DNA of 6,909 bases. Origin: Gammaproteobacteria bacterium (GTDB lineage Bacteria; Pseudomonadota; Gammaproteobacteria; UBA9214). Where the stretch lies: contig DMKK01000222.1 in assembly GCA_003454335.1 (NCBI GenBank), forward strand, positions 3,101 to 10,009, read 5' to 3'. Shown piece by piece: positions 1 to 6,077 of the stretch; position 1 is the first letter of the stretch, and every line of letters starts with the position of its first letter. The translations under genes and the position numbers were made by a program. Below the pieces are notes generated by a model. The model saw only the letters and a list, made by a program, of their open reading frames with translations. It did not search any database and was not told where the DNA came from.

Positions 1-2066
1 CCGCCCTGGCCGCGGTTTTGCAGCCAGAACTCGAAGCCACCCTGGGTGCCGAGCCCCGGGATCGAGGGTGGATTAATGGGGATGGCGACACCTTCCTGCA
101 GTGCCTGCAATTTGGGCGTGACATAGGCGATCACATCGCTCACCGACATGCCCGCTTCCTGGCGCTCGTCAAAATCCTTTAACGAGACGAACACGGTACC
201 GTTGTTGGTCTTGAATTGGCTATCGATGAGGCTGTAGCCGGCGAGTGCAGAGTAGTCTTCCACGGCCGGGTGCTCGGAAAAAATTTCGGCAACTTCCTGG
301 GTCATGGCCTGGGAGCGGTCGAGGCTGGCACCGTCCGGCAAGATGACGGCCGCGAATACATAGCCCTGGTCCTCGGCCGGTACGAAACTACCCGGGATTA
401 TGTTGAACAACATGCCAATACCGAACAGCATCGCACCCAGCGCGATCATGGCGATCGTGACGCGCTTCATTGTCAGGCTGACACCGTTTGCATAGCGCGC
501 GGTGATGCTATCCATCCAGCTATTGAACCACTTGAAGAAACCACCGGGTCCACCACTGGACGGCTTGATCAAAATAGCCGACAGGGCCGGGGTCAGGGTC
601 AGTGCGACGAAACTCGATATCGCCACCGAGATGGCAATGGTGATGGCGAACTGTTGATAGAGTACGCCGGTGGTCCCCGGCATAAAGGCAACCGGCACGA
701 ACACGGCAATCAGCACCAGCGTGGTGGCGATCACCGGCCCGGTCACTTCCTCCATGGCCCTGAAGGTCGCGTCTTTCGGGGACAGACCGAGATCCTCGAT
801 ATTGCGTTCCACGTTTTCCACCACCACGATAGCATCATCACAGACGATACCGATTGCCAGCACCAGTCCAAACAGGGTCAGCAGGTTAATGGAAAAGCCC
901 AGTGCAGACATGCCGATAAAGGTGCCGATTACCGAGACAATAATGGCAATGGTCGGGATCAGGGTAGTGTTGATCTTCTGCAGGAACAGGTAGGTCACCA
1001 GCACCACCAGAAATATGGCGATGAGCAGCGTTTCGATGACTTCATCAATCGACGCCTTGATGACCTTGGTGGTATCAAACGAGACCTTGTAGCTGATGCC
1101 TTCCGGGAAGCTCTGTTTCAGCTTTTCCATTTCGGCACGTACATTTTCGGCTACTTCGAGGGCATTCGAGCCCGGTTGCTGGTAGACCGCAACAAAGGTT
1201 GACGGGCTGCCGTTCAGGGTGGAACGCAGCATGTAGCTCTTCTGCCCTTCCTCGGAATACCCGACGTCCTTGAAACGCACGATAGCGGCGCCGTTGGGGT
1301 CGGCCCGCAGGATAATGTCGTCGAACTCATCGGGTTCCGAAAAGCGCCCCGCTGTGACCACCGGGTAGGTCATCTCGACTGGTTCGTTGGTGGGTGACTG
1401 GCCCAGCCGTCCTGCACCGAATTGTTGATTTTGCATGCTGACCGATTGCTGGATATCAGACGGTGTGATCGACAGGCTGGCCATGCGATCGGGTTGCAGC
1501 CACAGGCGCATGGCAAGATCCGGCAGACCCATGATGGAGGCCTGGTTGGCGCCCGGGACGCGCTTCAGGGCATCCAGCACATACAGATTGGCGTAATTGC
1601 CGATAAATTTTTCGTCATAACGACCATCCGGTGAATTGATGCCAATCAGCATCAGGATACTGGCCGAGCGCTTCTCTACCTTGACGCCAGCATTGCGTAC
1701 CGTGTCCGGTAATTCGGGCAGGGCGAGGCTGACACGATTATTGACCTGTACCTCGGCGGTGTCCGGATCGGTATTGATATCAAAGTAGACGGTGAGGGTC
1801 ATTTCACCGGTGGCAGAACTGGACGACTCCATGTACAGCATGTTGTCGACACCGTTGATCTGCGTCTCGATAGGTGCGGCAACTGTATTTGCAACGGTCT
1901 CGGCATCGGCGCCCGGATAACTGGCGCTGACGGTGACCTGTACCGGGGTAATGGCCGGGTACTGGTTGATCGGCAGGCTGGACATGGATACGAGTCCGGC
2001 AATGACCACGATAATGGAGAGCACCATCGACAGAATCGGGCGCTGAATAAACGTCGCTGAAATCAT
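1..2066 (-). CDS. RND efflux pump inner-membrane permease, HAE1 (AcrB/MexB-like) family, C-terminus cut off by the window edge
   Basis: This is the proton-driven pump subunit of a tripartite efflux system, exporting drugs or other hydrophobic compounds through an adaptor and an outer-membrane channel. The start is the ATG at 2064-2066 (protein MISATFIQRPILSMVLS). The frame stays open to the left edge, giving 688 residues of a family that usually has about 1030-1050. Seen: TM1 at about residues 11-28; the first porter domain, including SLPINQYPAITPV (30-42) and the SYPGADAETV motif (49-58); TM2 at about 339-358; and the TM4 proton-relay pair Asp410-Asp411 in IVCDDAIVVVENVER, matching AcrB D407/D408. 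Residue 409 is Cys where Val is usual. The TM10 relay lysine lies beyond the window. The start is 10 bases after the adaptor stop codon, with only a weak AGG-type Shine-Dalgarno overlapping that stop, so translational coupling is likely. Substrate cannot be read from the sequence. Confidence 0.96.
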   Translation of the reverse strand, partial: MISATFIQRPILSMVLSIIVVIAGLVSMSSLPINQYPAITPVQVTVSASYPGADAETVANTVAAPIETQINGVDNMLYMESSSSATGEMTLTVYFDINTDPDTAEVQVNNRVSLALPELPDTVRNAGVKVEKRSASILMLIGINSPDGRYDEKFIGNYANLYVLDALKRVPGANQASIMGLPDLAMRLWLQPDRMASLSITPSDIQQSVSMQNQQFGAGRLGQSPTNEPVEMTYPVVTAGRFSEPDEFDDIILRADPNGAAIVRFKDVGYSEEGQKSYMLRSTLNGSPSTFVAVYQQPGSNALEVAENVRAEMEKLKQSFPEGISYKVSFDTTKVIKASIDEVIETLLIAIFLVVLVTYLFLQKINTTLIPTIAIIVSVIGTFIGMSALGFSINLLTLFGLVLAIGIVCDDAIVVVENVERNIEDLGLSPKDATFRAMEEVTGPVIATTLVLIAVFVPVAFMPGTTGVLYQQFAITIAISVAISSFVALTLTPALSAILIKPSSGGPGGFFKWFNSWMDSITARYANGVSLTMKRVTIAMIALGAMLFGIGMLFNIIPGSFVPAEDQGYVFAAVILPDGASLDRSQAMTQEVAEIFSEHPAVEDYSALAGYSLIDSQFKTNNGTVFVSLKDFDERQEAGMSVSDVIAYVTPKLQALQEGVAIPINPPSIPGLGTQGGFEFWLQNRGQG

Positions 2067-2076
2067 GGCGGTACGC

Positions 2077-3273
2077 CTAGTTTGCGTTCGGGGTGCTGTC
2101 GGCCGACGATTGCGCAACCGGTTCGGTAATCTTCACCGGGACGCCGGCGCGTAACTTCAAGACACCCGTAACGACCACGGTGTCACCCGCCTCAAGCCCC
2201 GTGTCGATAAACCAGTCTTTGTCATGCCAGGGGCCCACGGTCACCGGGCGGAATTCTGCCTTGCCTGCGGCATCCACTACCCACACAAAGCTACCCTTGG
2301 CGCCCTGCTGAACGGCCTGCTTTGGAACCAGTATGGCATTAGGCCGAATCGAGCCTCTGATGAGGGCACGTACGAATTGGCCGGGGCGTAACTGTTTCTC
2401 CGGGTTGTCGAGCTCGGCACGAATCAGGAAGGTCCCGGTGGCTTCGCTGAGTGAAGCATCGGAAAAGGTAATTTTACCGGTATGTGGATAAACAGAACCA
2501 TCTGCCAGTACAATTTCAACGACATAATCCTTGTCAGCCGGAGCAGTAATAATACCCTGCTTTATGTTGTCATGGTGTTTGAGTATTTGGTTCTCGGAGA
2601 CGCTAAATTCAACCCACATGGGGTCAAGCTGTGCCACATAGGTCAGCAGGCTGTCACCCATACCGATGTAAGCGCCTTCCCGCATCACGGCATAACTCGA
2701 TAGCCCGGTAACCGGTGTTTTGATGGTGCAGTAGCCAAGATCCAGTTCGGCCTGAACCACCCTGGCCATGGACTGTTCCACCGCGGCGGCGGATTCACGA
2801 TAATAGCCATCTGCGTCATCCAGTTCCTTTTGCGCAACCGCCTTTTTCTTTGCCAGTGGCCGGATACGGTTCAAATTGATAAGTGCCGTTTCCTTGCGTG
2901 CCTGTTGCTGCGCCAGTTCGGCCCTGGCGGCGTTCAGTTGTGCCTCGAACGGTTTTTTGTCCATCTCGAACAGCACATCGCCGGCTTCAACCATGGAGCC
3001 TTCCATGTATTCACGTCTGTCGAGGAAACCCTCTACCCGTGAACGGATTTCGACGCGGCGGGAACTGGCGGTCTTGCCGACAAATTCAGTTACAACCGGT
3101 GTGTCCCTGGGTTCAATTTTGATGACGGTGACTTCAGGTGCGCTAGCCGTCGTATCGACGGCTTCCTTGCTGCACCCACCGAGGGTGAACGACAGTAAAA
3201 TGGTCGCAAAGAGAGCGGTGGCGGAGGTTCGATACCCCGCTGGTGTAATGTAGTGGCGAATTGGTGTAATCAC
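2077..3273 (-). CDS. RND efflux periplasmic adaptor (membrane fusion protein) lipoprotein, AcrA/MexA-like
   Basis: The 398-residue product bridges the inner-membrane RND pump and an outer-membrane channel. The N-terminus has a long lipoprotein signal ending in the lipobox LGGC, with Cys34 as the lipidation site. Next come the first lipoyl/barrel-sandwich half (about 75-106, with VEGFLDRREYMEGSMVEAG), a charged alpha-helical hairpin (about 107-178), the second lipoyl half (about 180-212, TIKTPVTG), a beta-barrel (about 219-305, ending in the family motif LRPGQFVRA) and a membrane-proximal domain (about 310-385). Length and domain order are normal for the family. The start is a GTG: AAGGAT lies 5 bases upstream, and the next in-frame Met (residue 90) is inside the lipoyl domain. 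The gene is first in a two-gene operon with the RND permease. No outer-membrane factor gene or local regulator (TetR, MarR, LysR) is in the window. Confidence 0.96.
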   Translation of the reverse strand: MITPIRHYITPAGYRTSATALFATILLSFTLGGCSKEAVDTTASAPEVTVIKIEPRDTPVVTEFVGKTASSRRVEIRSRVEGFLDRREYMEGSMVEAGDVLFEMDKKPFEAQLNAARAELAQQQARKETALINLNRIRPLAKKKAVAQKELDDADGYYRESAAAVEQSMARVVQAELDLGYCTIKTPVTGLSSYAVMREGAYIGMGDSLLTYVAQLDPMWVEFSVSENQILKHHDNIKQGIITAPADKDYVVEIVLADGSVYPHTGKITFSDASLSEATGTFLIRAELDNPEKQLRPGQFVRALIRGSIRPNAILVPKQAVQQGAKGSFVWVVDAAGKAEFRPVTVGPWHDKDWFIDTGLEAGDTVVVTGVLKLRAGVPVKITEPVAQSSADSTPNAN

Positions 3274-3278
3274 GCAAT

Positions 3279-3284
3279 ATCCTT
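3279..3284 (-). promoter_or_regulatory. Ribosome binding site fixing the GTG start of the efflux adaptor gene
   Basis: The minus strand reads AAGGAT, five bases, then GTG. This is the only Shine-Dalgarno-like sequence near the beginning of the adaptor frame, and it supports the GTG start, which gives a complete lipoprotein signal peptide. Confidence 0.7.
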
Positions 3285-3345
3285 ATAGTTGTTGATGGAG
3301 AAACACCCAAATGATGATGCCGCTGCAGATCGCCTGGCGCGCATC

Positions 3346-3360
3346 ATAATACCATTATTA
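3346..3360. promoter_or_regulatory. AT-rich inverted repeat upstream of the efflux operon, possible operator
   Basis: Two overlapping perfect inverted repeats occupy this stretch: ATAAT-3-ATTAT (3346-3358) and TAATA-4-TATTA (3347-3360). They lie 73-87 bases upstream of the adaptor GTG. On the minus strand a TTGACC hexamer (3373-3378) is close by, but the best -10-like hexamer (TATTAT, 3346-3351) is 21 bases away, too far for a standard sigma-70 promoter. An operator overlapping a weak promoter is plausible because RND operons are often repressed, but this is inference from symmetry alone. Confidence 0.25.
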
Positions 3361-3631
3361 ACTCTCTCAGCTGGTCAAATATTGCTTCGAAAAATAGTAG
3401 CGTGCAAGGGTGCCGCCAACACGCAGAATGACCCGCCCCAGGCCATTTCTTCGAGCAGGGGTTTCAGTACATATACACTGCACTGTTGATTTGCACGTTC
3501 GATCGAGCCACTTGAACTGGTATTTGCATTCTCCCCACCAGATCACCGAAGCCATCATATGTTTTGGCCAGACTGATGCGGTTCAAAATAATGTGCACAT
3601 GTTGGGTAATATTTAGATGGAATTCAACAAG

Positions 3632-3663
3632 TGTGGTCACTGCTGTATCTAAACTTGACCACA
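3632..3663. repeat. 8-bp perfect inverted repeat upstream of the SPOR-protein gene
   Basis: TGTGGTCA (3632-3639) and TGACCACA (3656-3663) are exact reverse complements separated by 16 bases. The pair lies 79-110 bases upstream of the preferred ATG. It could be a two-half-site operator for a dimeric regulator or a 5' untranslated hairpin. A TTGACC hexamer (3655-3660) overlaps the right arm, but no good -10 hexamer follows at 16-18 bases. Confidence 0.4.
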
Positions 3664-3741
3664 GGACCCTGCAAGCGCACACCATTACATAAAACACGAG
3701 ATAAAGTACACTTGCCCACCATGAAAACAAGGACAAGTGTT

Positions 3742-4512
3742 ATGAACTGGCTGCTGGTCGTTCTGGTTGTGGCCAATCTCCTGACATTCCTGTGGCTCAG
3801 CCAGCATCAGGAGTCGCGGCACGCAACTGAGCGAGCGCAGACTGATGCAGCAACCCCCGAGGTCGCCAGAACAATATGGCTATTGAGTGAACGCGACGGC
3901 ATGCCGGTGGTGATGACAGGTGCAACGCCTGTCGAGCAGTCACAGGAAGACATTGAGGCGCAACTGGACCCGGTGACTGTAACGACTGAACTGGACACGC
4001 CGGAGCAGCCAGACGAATCACCGGGAACCGATGCGGTCGCAGGTCCGCCACCACAACCAGTAGAGGTATGTCAGACTATTGGTCCCTTCAAAGACCGCAC
4101 AGCAAGTGATCCAGTTGTCACCTGGCTGGAGGAACGAGGCAGAGTGGTGTCTGCAAGATCTGGCAAGGTGAACGTAAGGATAGGATACTGGGTGTATCTG
4201 AATTCGATGCTAGCGACAGAAGCCGTGCGTATCATGCAGGAACTGAAAAACAAAGGCGTAATGGATTACAACCAAAACGCCCGGAATGAGATATCGCTGG
4301 GTATATACGTCAAACAGCAGATCGCTGAGCAACGTCAAAAGAGTATCGAGGCACTTGGCTATACTCCGCTGGTGAAACCGCTCTACCGGAACCGGATACG
4401 GTACTGGGTTGATGTGAGAGAAACGGAAGCTGATATGCTTTCCGCTGAAGAATGGGATTTACATCTGGCCAACACTCCCGACAGCCGGCGCAAATCGACG
4501 GCATGTCCTTGA
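3742..4512 (+). CDS. Membrane-anchored SPOR-domain-like protein
   Basis: The 256-residue product has an N-terminal membrane anchor (about residues 2-19, WLLVVLVVANLLTFLWL). A low-complexity acidic and proline-rich linker (about 60-105) follows, then a C-terminal SPOR-like region (about 108-225). Motifs typical of this group are CQTIGPFKD (110-118), YWVYL (149-153), ISLGIYVKQQIAEQRQKS (184-201) and YWVDV (221-225). SPOR domains bind denuded glycan strands of septal peptidoglycan, so a periplasmic cell-wall or division role is likely but not shown. I chose the ATG at 3742 because AAGGA lies 8 bases upstream and the anchor then begins at once. An in-frame ATG at 3721 adds seven residues but has no good ribosome binding site. 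An even longer open frame reaches back to 3631 without support. The C-terminal tail (about 226-256) is charged and unremarkable. Confidence 0.88.
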   Translation: MNWLLVVLVVANLLTFLWLSQHQESRHATERAQTDAATPEVARTIWLLSERDGMPVVMTGATPVEQSQEDIEAQLDPVTVTTELDTPEQPDESPGTDAVAGPPPQPVEVCQTIGPFKDRTASDPVVTWLEERGRVVSARSGKVNVRIGYWVYLNSMLATEAVRIMQELKNKGVMDYNQNARNEISLGIYVKQQIAEQRQKSIEALGYTPLVKPLYRNRIRYWVDVRETEADMLSAEEWDLHLANTPDSRRKSTACP

Positions 4513-4516
4513 TTCA

Positions 4517-4583
4517 AGTTACAAAAGGCTAAAGGACAGGAATACCCCCTAAAGTAGAATATTCAGAGTGGCCATTTGTAACT
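4517..4583. repeat. Imperfect 13-bp inverted repeat between convergent genes
   Basis: AGTTACAAAAGGC (4517-4529) pairs with GCCATTTGTAACT (4571-4583) at 12 of 13 positions; the outer 9 bp are perfect. The arms enclose 41 bases. The left arm begins 4 bases after the SPOR-gene stop, and the right arm lies 39 bases past the CAP-gene stop. It may fold as a transcript end structure for one or both genes, but neither side has the U-tract of a classic terminator. Alternatively it is the footprint of a very small element. No coding content lies within it. Confidence 0.5.
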
Positions 4584-4621
4584 GTTTGGCGGACCCAATT
4601 ACCTTCTGGCGCATCCTCAAT

Positions 4622-5311
4622 TCATATCTGCGGTCTGGCTAATACCTGCGTCCAATAAATCGGGAAATCAGATCCATCGACAGTGTAACTTGCTGCCCCA
4701 AACTCTGTATACAAAGGACGCATGATGTTTGCACAGTGACCAGGACTGTCTAGCCACACTGTCATAACTGCGTCGATCGCCTGTTGCCCGGCTGCGATAT
4801 TTTCACCAACAGCAGACCAGTCATAGCCTGCATTCATGACCCGGTCTGCTGACCCTAAACCATCTGAGCCGGTGTGGCTGAAATAATTGTGATCACCCAT
4901 ATCGCGGCTGTGTTCATATGCAACATCCTCCAGTGTGCAATGCCAGTTCAAGGCGGTAGTGGCCTGATATTCCTCACTACCGCAATTACGCGCCAGAGAT
5001 CTGGCATCATTTATATGTGTCAACATTTCCTTATCTGCATCTGACATACACTGGTCGATGACGGCCTGTGGTGTACTGCCCAGGTTATATGACGCACTGC
5101 CTCCTGTTTGCTGCTCTGGGCTATCAGGTGTGGAAGGCGCTGGTGGGGCTTGTGTGACATTGCTGTCATCCTGGGTGGACACTTGGCTGCCTGACACAGC
5201 GTCCGAACCAGATGAGCTACCGCAGGCTGATAGAAGTGTGGAGAAGAAACAGATGCTTACGATAGATAGCGGCGCTTGTATAGGCAGATGCCGCACTAAT
5301 ACAGTTGTCAT
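4622..5311 (-). CDS. CAP/SCP-domain (PR-1-like) lipoprotein
   Basis: From the ATG at 5309-5311 the product has 229 residues. It carries a signal peptide (MTTVLVRH, then a hydrophobic stretch) ending in lipobox LSAC with Cys30, a Ser/Gln/Pro-rich linker (about 31-80), and a CAP domain (about 90-229). All four residues of the CAP cavity are present: His146 in YFSHTG, Glu170 in GENIAAG, His192 in SPGHCANIM and Glu203 in TEFGAA. YWTQV follows near the end. Cysteines at 88, 110, 125 and 193 could form disulfides. Bacterial CAP proteins are exported; their biochemical roles are mostly unknown. The frame is open to an ATG at 5398, adding 29 residues (258 total). I prefer the shorter form because it gives a textbook lipoprotein signal and the extra segment is AT-rich, but neither start has a good Shine-Dalgarno. 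The gene converges on the SPOR-protein gene. Confidence 0.9.
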   Translation of the reverse strand: MTTVLVRHLPIQAPLSIVSICFFSTLLSACGSSSGSDAVSGSQVSTQDDSNVTQAPPAPSTPDSPEQQTGGSASYNLGSTPQAVIDQCMSDADKEMLTHINDARSLARNCGSEEYQATTALNWHCTLEDVAYEHSRDMGDHNYFSHTGSDGLGSADRVMNAGYDWSAVGENIAAGQQAIDAVMTVWLDSPGHCANIMRPLYTEFGAASYTVDGSDFPIYWTQVLARPQI

Positions 5312-5592
5312 AAAAAGGTAGCTAGATTTGGAAAAAAGATATTTCAACCTGGAACACCCCGTAAATATTGTTAAGTAGGACACATACAACTTTTTCATTG
5401 TGTGATTAATTCCGCAAATAAAAGAATTATGCTGGCGTAAGAATAATGATGACGGAGGTACGTGAGTGTTCCGTCGGGTCGGCCCGTGAGGGTTTCTGGG
5501 CGGGTGAACGGCGGGGGTGCGTCTGCGGAAGCGGTCGTTTCGTGGTTTATTATATAAGCAGCCGCTTAACGGGTACCATCGACCGGTCGTGA

Positions 5593-5608
5593 CCCTGCAT
5601 CAGCGGGG
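5593..5608 (+). terminator. Weak terminator-like hairpin
   Basis: CCCTGC-ATCA-GCGGGG forms a 6-bp stem with one T-G wobble and a tetraloop, followed on the plus strand by CTTTCTGT. The tail is a poor U-tract and no plus-strand gene ends here, so the function is uncertain. Confidence 0.25.
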
Positions 5609-5684
5609 CTTTCTGTGTACTGGGAACGTCTGTTTTACCCGATAGTTGCCGTTCGGAATCGCGCCCTCTCCCCGACTCGAAAGC

Positions 5685-5724
5685 GGCATCTGTAATGGTC
5701 GCTCTCCAGGGTGCCCGTTTTTTT
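5685..5724 (+). terminator. Possible weak intrinsic terminator before a T7 tract
   Basis: GGCA and CTG (5685-5688, 5690-5692) can pair with CAG and TGCC (5707-5709, 5712-5715), with a small asymmetric internal loop. CG and seven T residues (5718-5724) follow. The stem is only 7 bp, and no coding gene precedes it on this strand. It would make sense only as the end of an unannotated RNA. Confidence 0.22.
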
Positions 5725-5727
5725 ATA

Positions 5728-5759
5728 CGTGCTGTGCACCCTGTTTCGGTGCAGGCACG
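5728..5759. repeat. Strong 11-bp hairpin in the non-coding stretch
   Basis: On the plus strand CGTGC-TG-TGCACC (5728-5740) pairs with GGTGCA-G-GCACG (5748-5759) around a 7-base loop CTGTTTC, giving 11 base pairs with one 2x1 internal loop. A rival pairing exists: CAGGGTGC (5707-5714) is the exact complement of GCACCCTG (5736-5743), which overlaps the left arm and part of the loop. The two folds exclude each other. No T-tract follows on either strand, so this is not a simple terminator. Confidence 0.45.
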
Positions 5760-5858
5760 GACGATCCATCGCGGCGGATATCGTCAATGGCTCAACGACA
5801 ATCACCCAACCCGTTACTTCAGCGTCTTAGATTGAATATCTGAAAGAGCCCTCTTCCA

Positions 5859-5966
5859 TTAACAACCGGGAATACCGAGTGGACCCGGGGCATCAGGCAG
5901 GACACAACAACCCGCGATAACGGACAACAGAATAACAATAGAGATCACCTTGAAGAGCCTTGACAT
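5859..5966 (-). CDS. Very small (35-residue) predicted lipoprotein
   Basis: The frame runs ATG (5964-5966) to TAA (5859-5861). It begins MSRLFKVISIVILLSVIAGC and ends CVLPDAPGPLGIPGC. Residues 1-6 carry Arg and Lys, 7-17 are strongly hydrophobic, and VIAGC is a good lipobox with Cys20 as the lipidation site. The mature part would have only 16 residues: Cys-Cys, a Pro/Gly-rich middle and a terminal Cys. An AGGAG (5979-5983) lies 12 bases upstream, a rather long spacing. The gene follows the glycine-zipper gene on the same strand after a 111-base gap, so they may be cotranscribed. The intact signal, lipobox and ribosome binding site argue against chance. Function is unknown; I do not recognise a named family. 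Confidence 0.7.
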   Translation of the reverse strand: MSRLFKVISIVILLSVIAGCCVLPDAPGPLGIPGC

Positions 5967-5978
5967 TATATAATTGCA

Positions 5979-5983
5979 CTCCT
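5979..5983 (-). promoter_or_regulatory. Ribosome binding site of the 35-residue lipoprotein
   Basis: The minus strand reads AGGAG, 12 bases before the ATG. The spacing is longer than usual, and the site begins three bases beyond the foot of the upstream stem-loop, so the fold could influence access to it. Confidence 0.5.
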
Positions 5984-5985
5984 GT

Positions 5986-6023
5986 AAATGCAGCTTGATT
6001 AACGTCGTGTATCAGCTGCGTTT
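5986..6023 (-). promoter_or_regulatory. Intercistronic stem-loop between the glycine-zipper and mini-lipoprotein genes
   Basis: GCAGCT (5990-5995) pairs with AGCTGC (6014-6019), GAT (5997-5999) with ATC (6011-6013) around one bulged T, and AAA plus a T-G wobble extends the foot to 5986/6023. This gives about 13 pairs with an 11-base loop. In the minus-strand transcript it sits 55-92 bases past the glycine-zipper stop and ends just before the next Shine-Dalgarno. Its downstream side reads ATTTAC, too short a U-run for a strong terminator. It may be a partial terminator, an RNA-stability element or a translation gate. On the plus strand it is followed by GTTTTATG, but no plus-strand gene ends here. 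Confidence 0.5.
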
Positions 6024-6077
6024 TATGTATCTGGTGATACGGTAACTCTTATCCCGATATCAAACGATATAGTTGAA

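Larger units (their letters stand above)
3274..3741. other. Long non-coding stretch between the divergent efflux operon and SPOR-protein gene
   Basis: These 468 bases should carry the promoters of two divergent units. Open frames on both strands lack ribosome binding sites and recognisable motifs. I saw an AT-rich inverted repeat near the efflux operon and an 8-bp inverted repeat near the right end. No convincing -35/-10 pair could be assigned for either gene. The length is generous for a simple divergent promoter region, so a small RNA or gene remnant cannot be excluded, but nothing positive supports one. Confidence 0.5.
5312..5858. other. Non-coding stretch with hairpins upstream of the CAP lipoprotein gene
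   Basis: About 550 bases hold no gene I can support. Composition is uneven: 5312-5450 is AT-rich and would contain the CAP-gene promoter and leader (or its 29-residue N-terminal extension), whereas about 5450-5545 is distinctly G-rich on the plus strand. Structures seen are a small GC hairpin at 5593-5608, a T7 tract at 5718-5724 preceded by a weak stem, and a strong hairpin at 5728-5759. On the minus strand a perfect TATAAT (5549-5554) lacks a matching -35. Short open frames at 5446-5592 and 5646-5843 have no ribosome binding site. Confidence 0.5.

Noticed and set aside
216..1202. Long plus-strand open frame (328 codons) opposite the RND permease
   Set aside because: It lies antisense to a clearly conserved permease; the product is His/Gln/Arg/Asp-rich low complexity without recognisable domains, typical of a shadow frame.
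3464..3736. Minus-strand 90-codon frame with a hydrophobic N-terminus
   Set aside because: No ribosome binding site, its start overlaps the divergent SPOR-gene start, and the later residues match nothing I know. A stretch reading HVHIILNRI recalls relaxase motifs but has no supporting context.
4571..4621. Segment faintly recalling the ends of IS21-like elements
   Set aside because: The resemblance is from memory only. There is no transposase, no second end and no target duplication, so I did not call a mobile element.
5580..5589. Ten-base perfect palindrome CGACCGGTCG
   Set aside because: Isolated, with no gene or promoter nearby to give it meaning.
5446..5592. Plus-strand 48-codon frame starting with two ATG codons
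   Set aside because: No Shine-Dalgarno upstream and an Arg/Gly/Cys-rich product that follows from the G-rich composition. The GGAGG inside it precedes only a seven-codon GTG frame.
5646..5843. Plus-strand 65-codon frame
   Set aside because: It starts at TTG without a ribosome binding site, crosses the T7 tract and the strong hairpin, and has no recognisable features.
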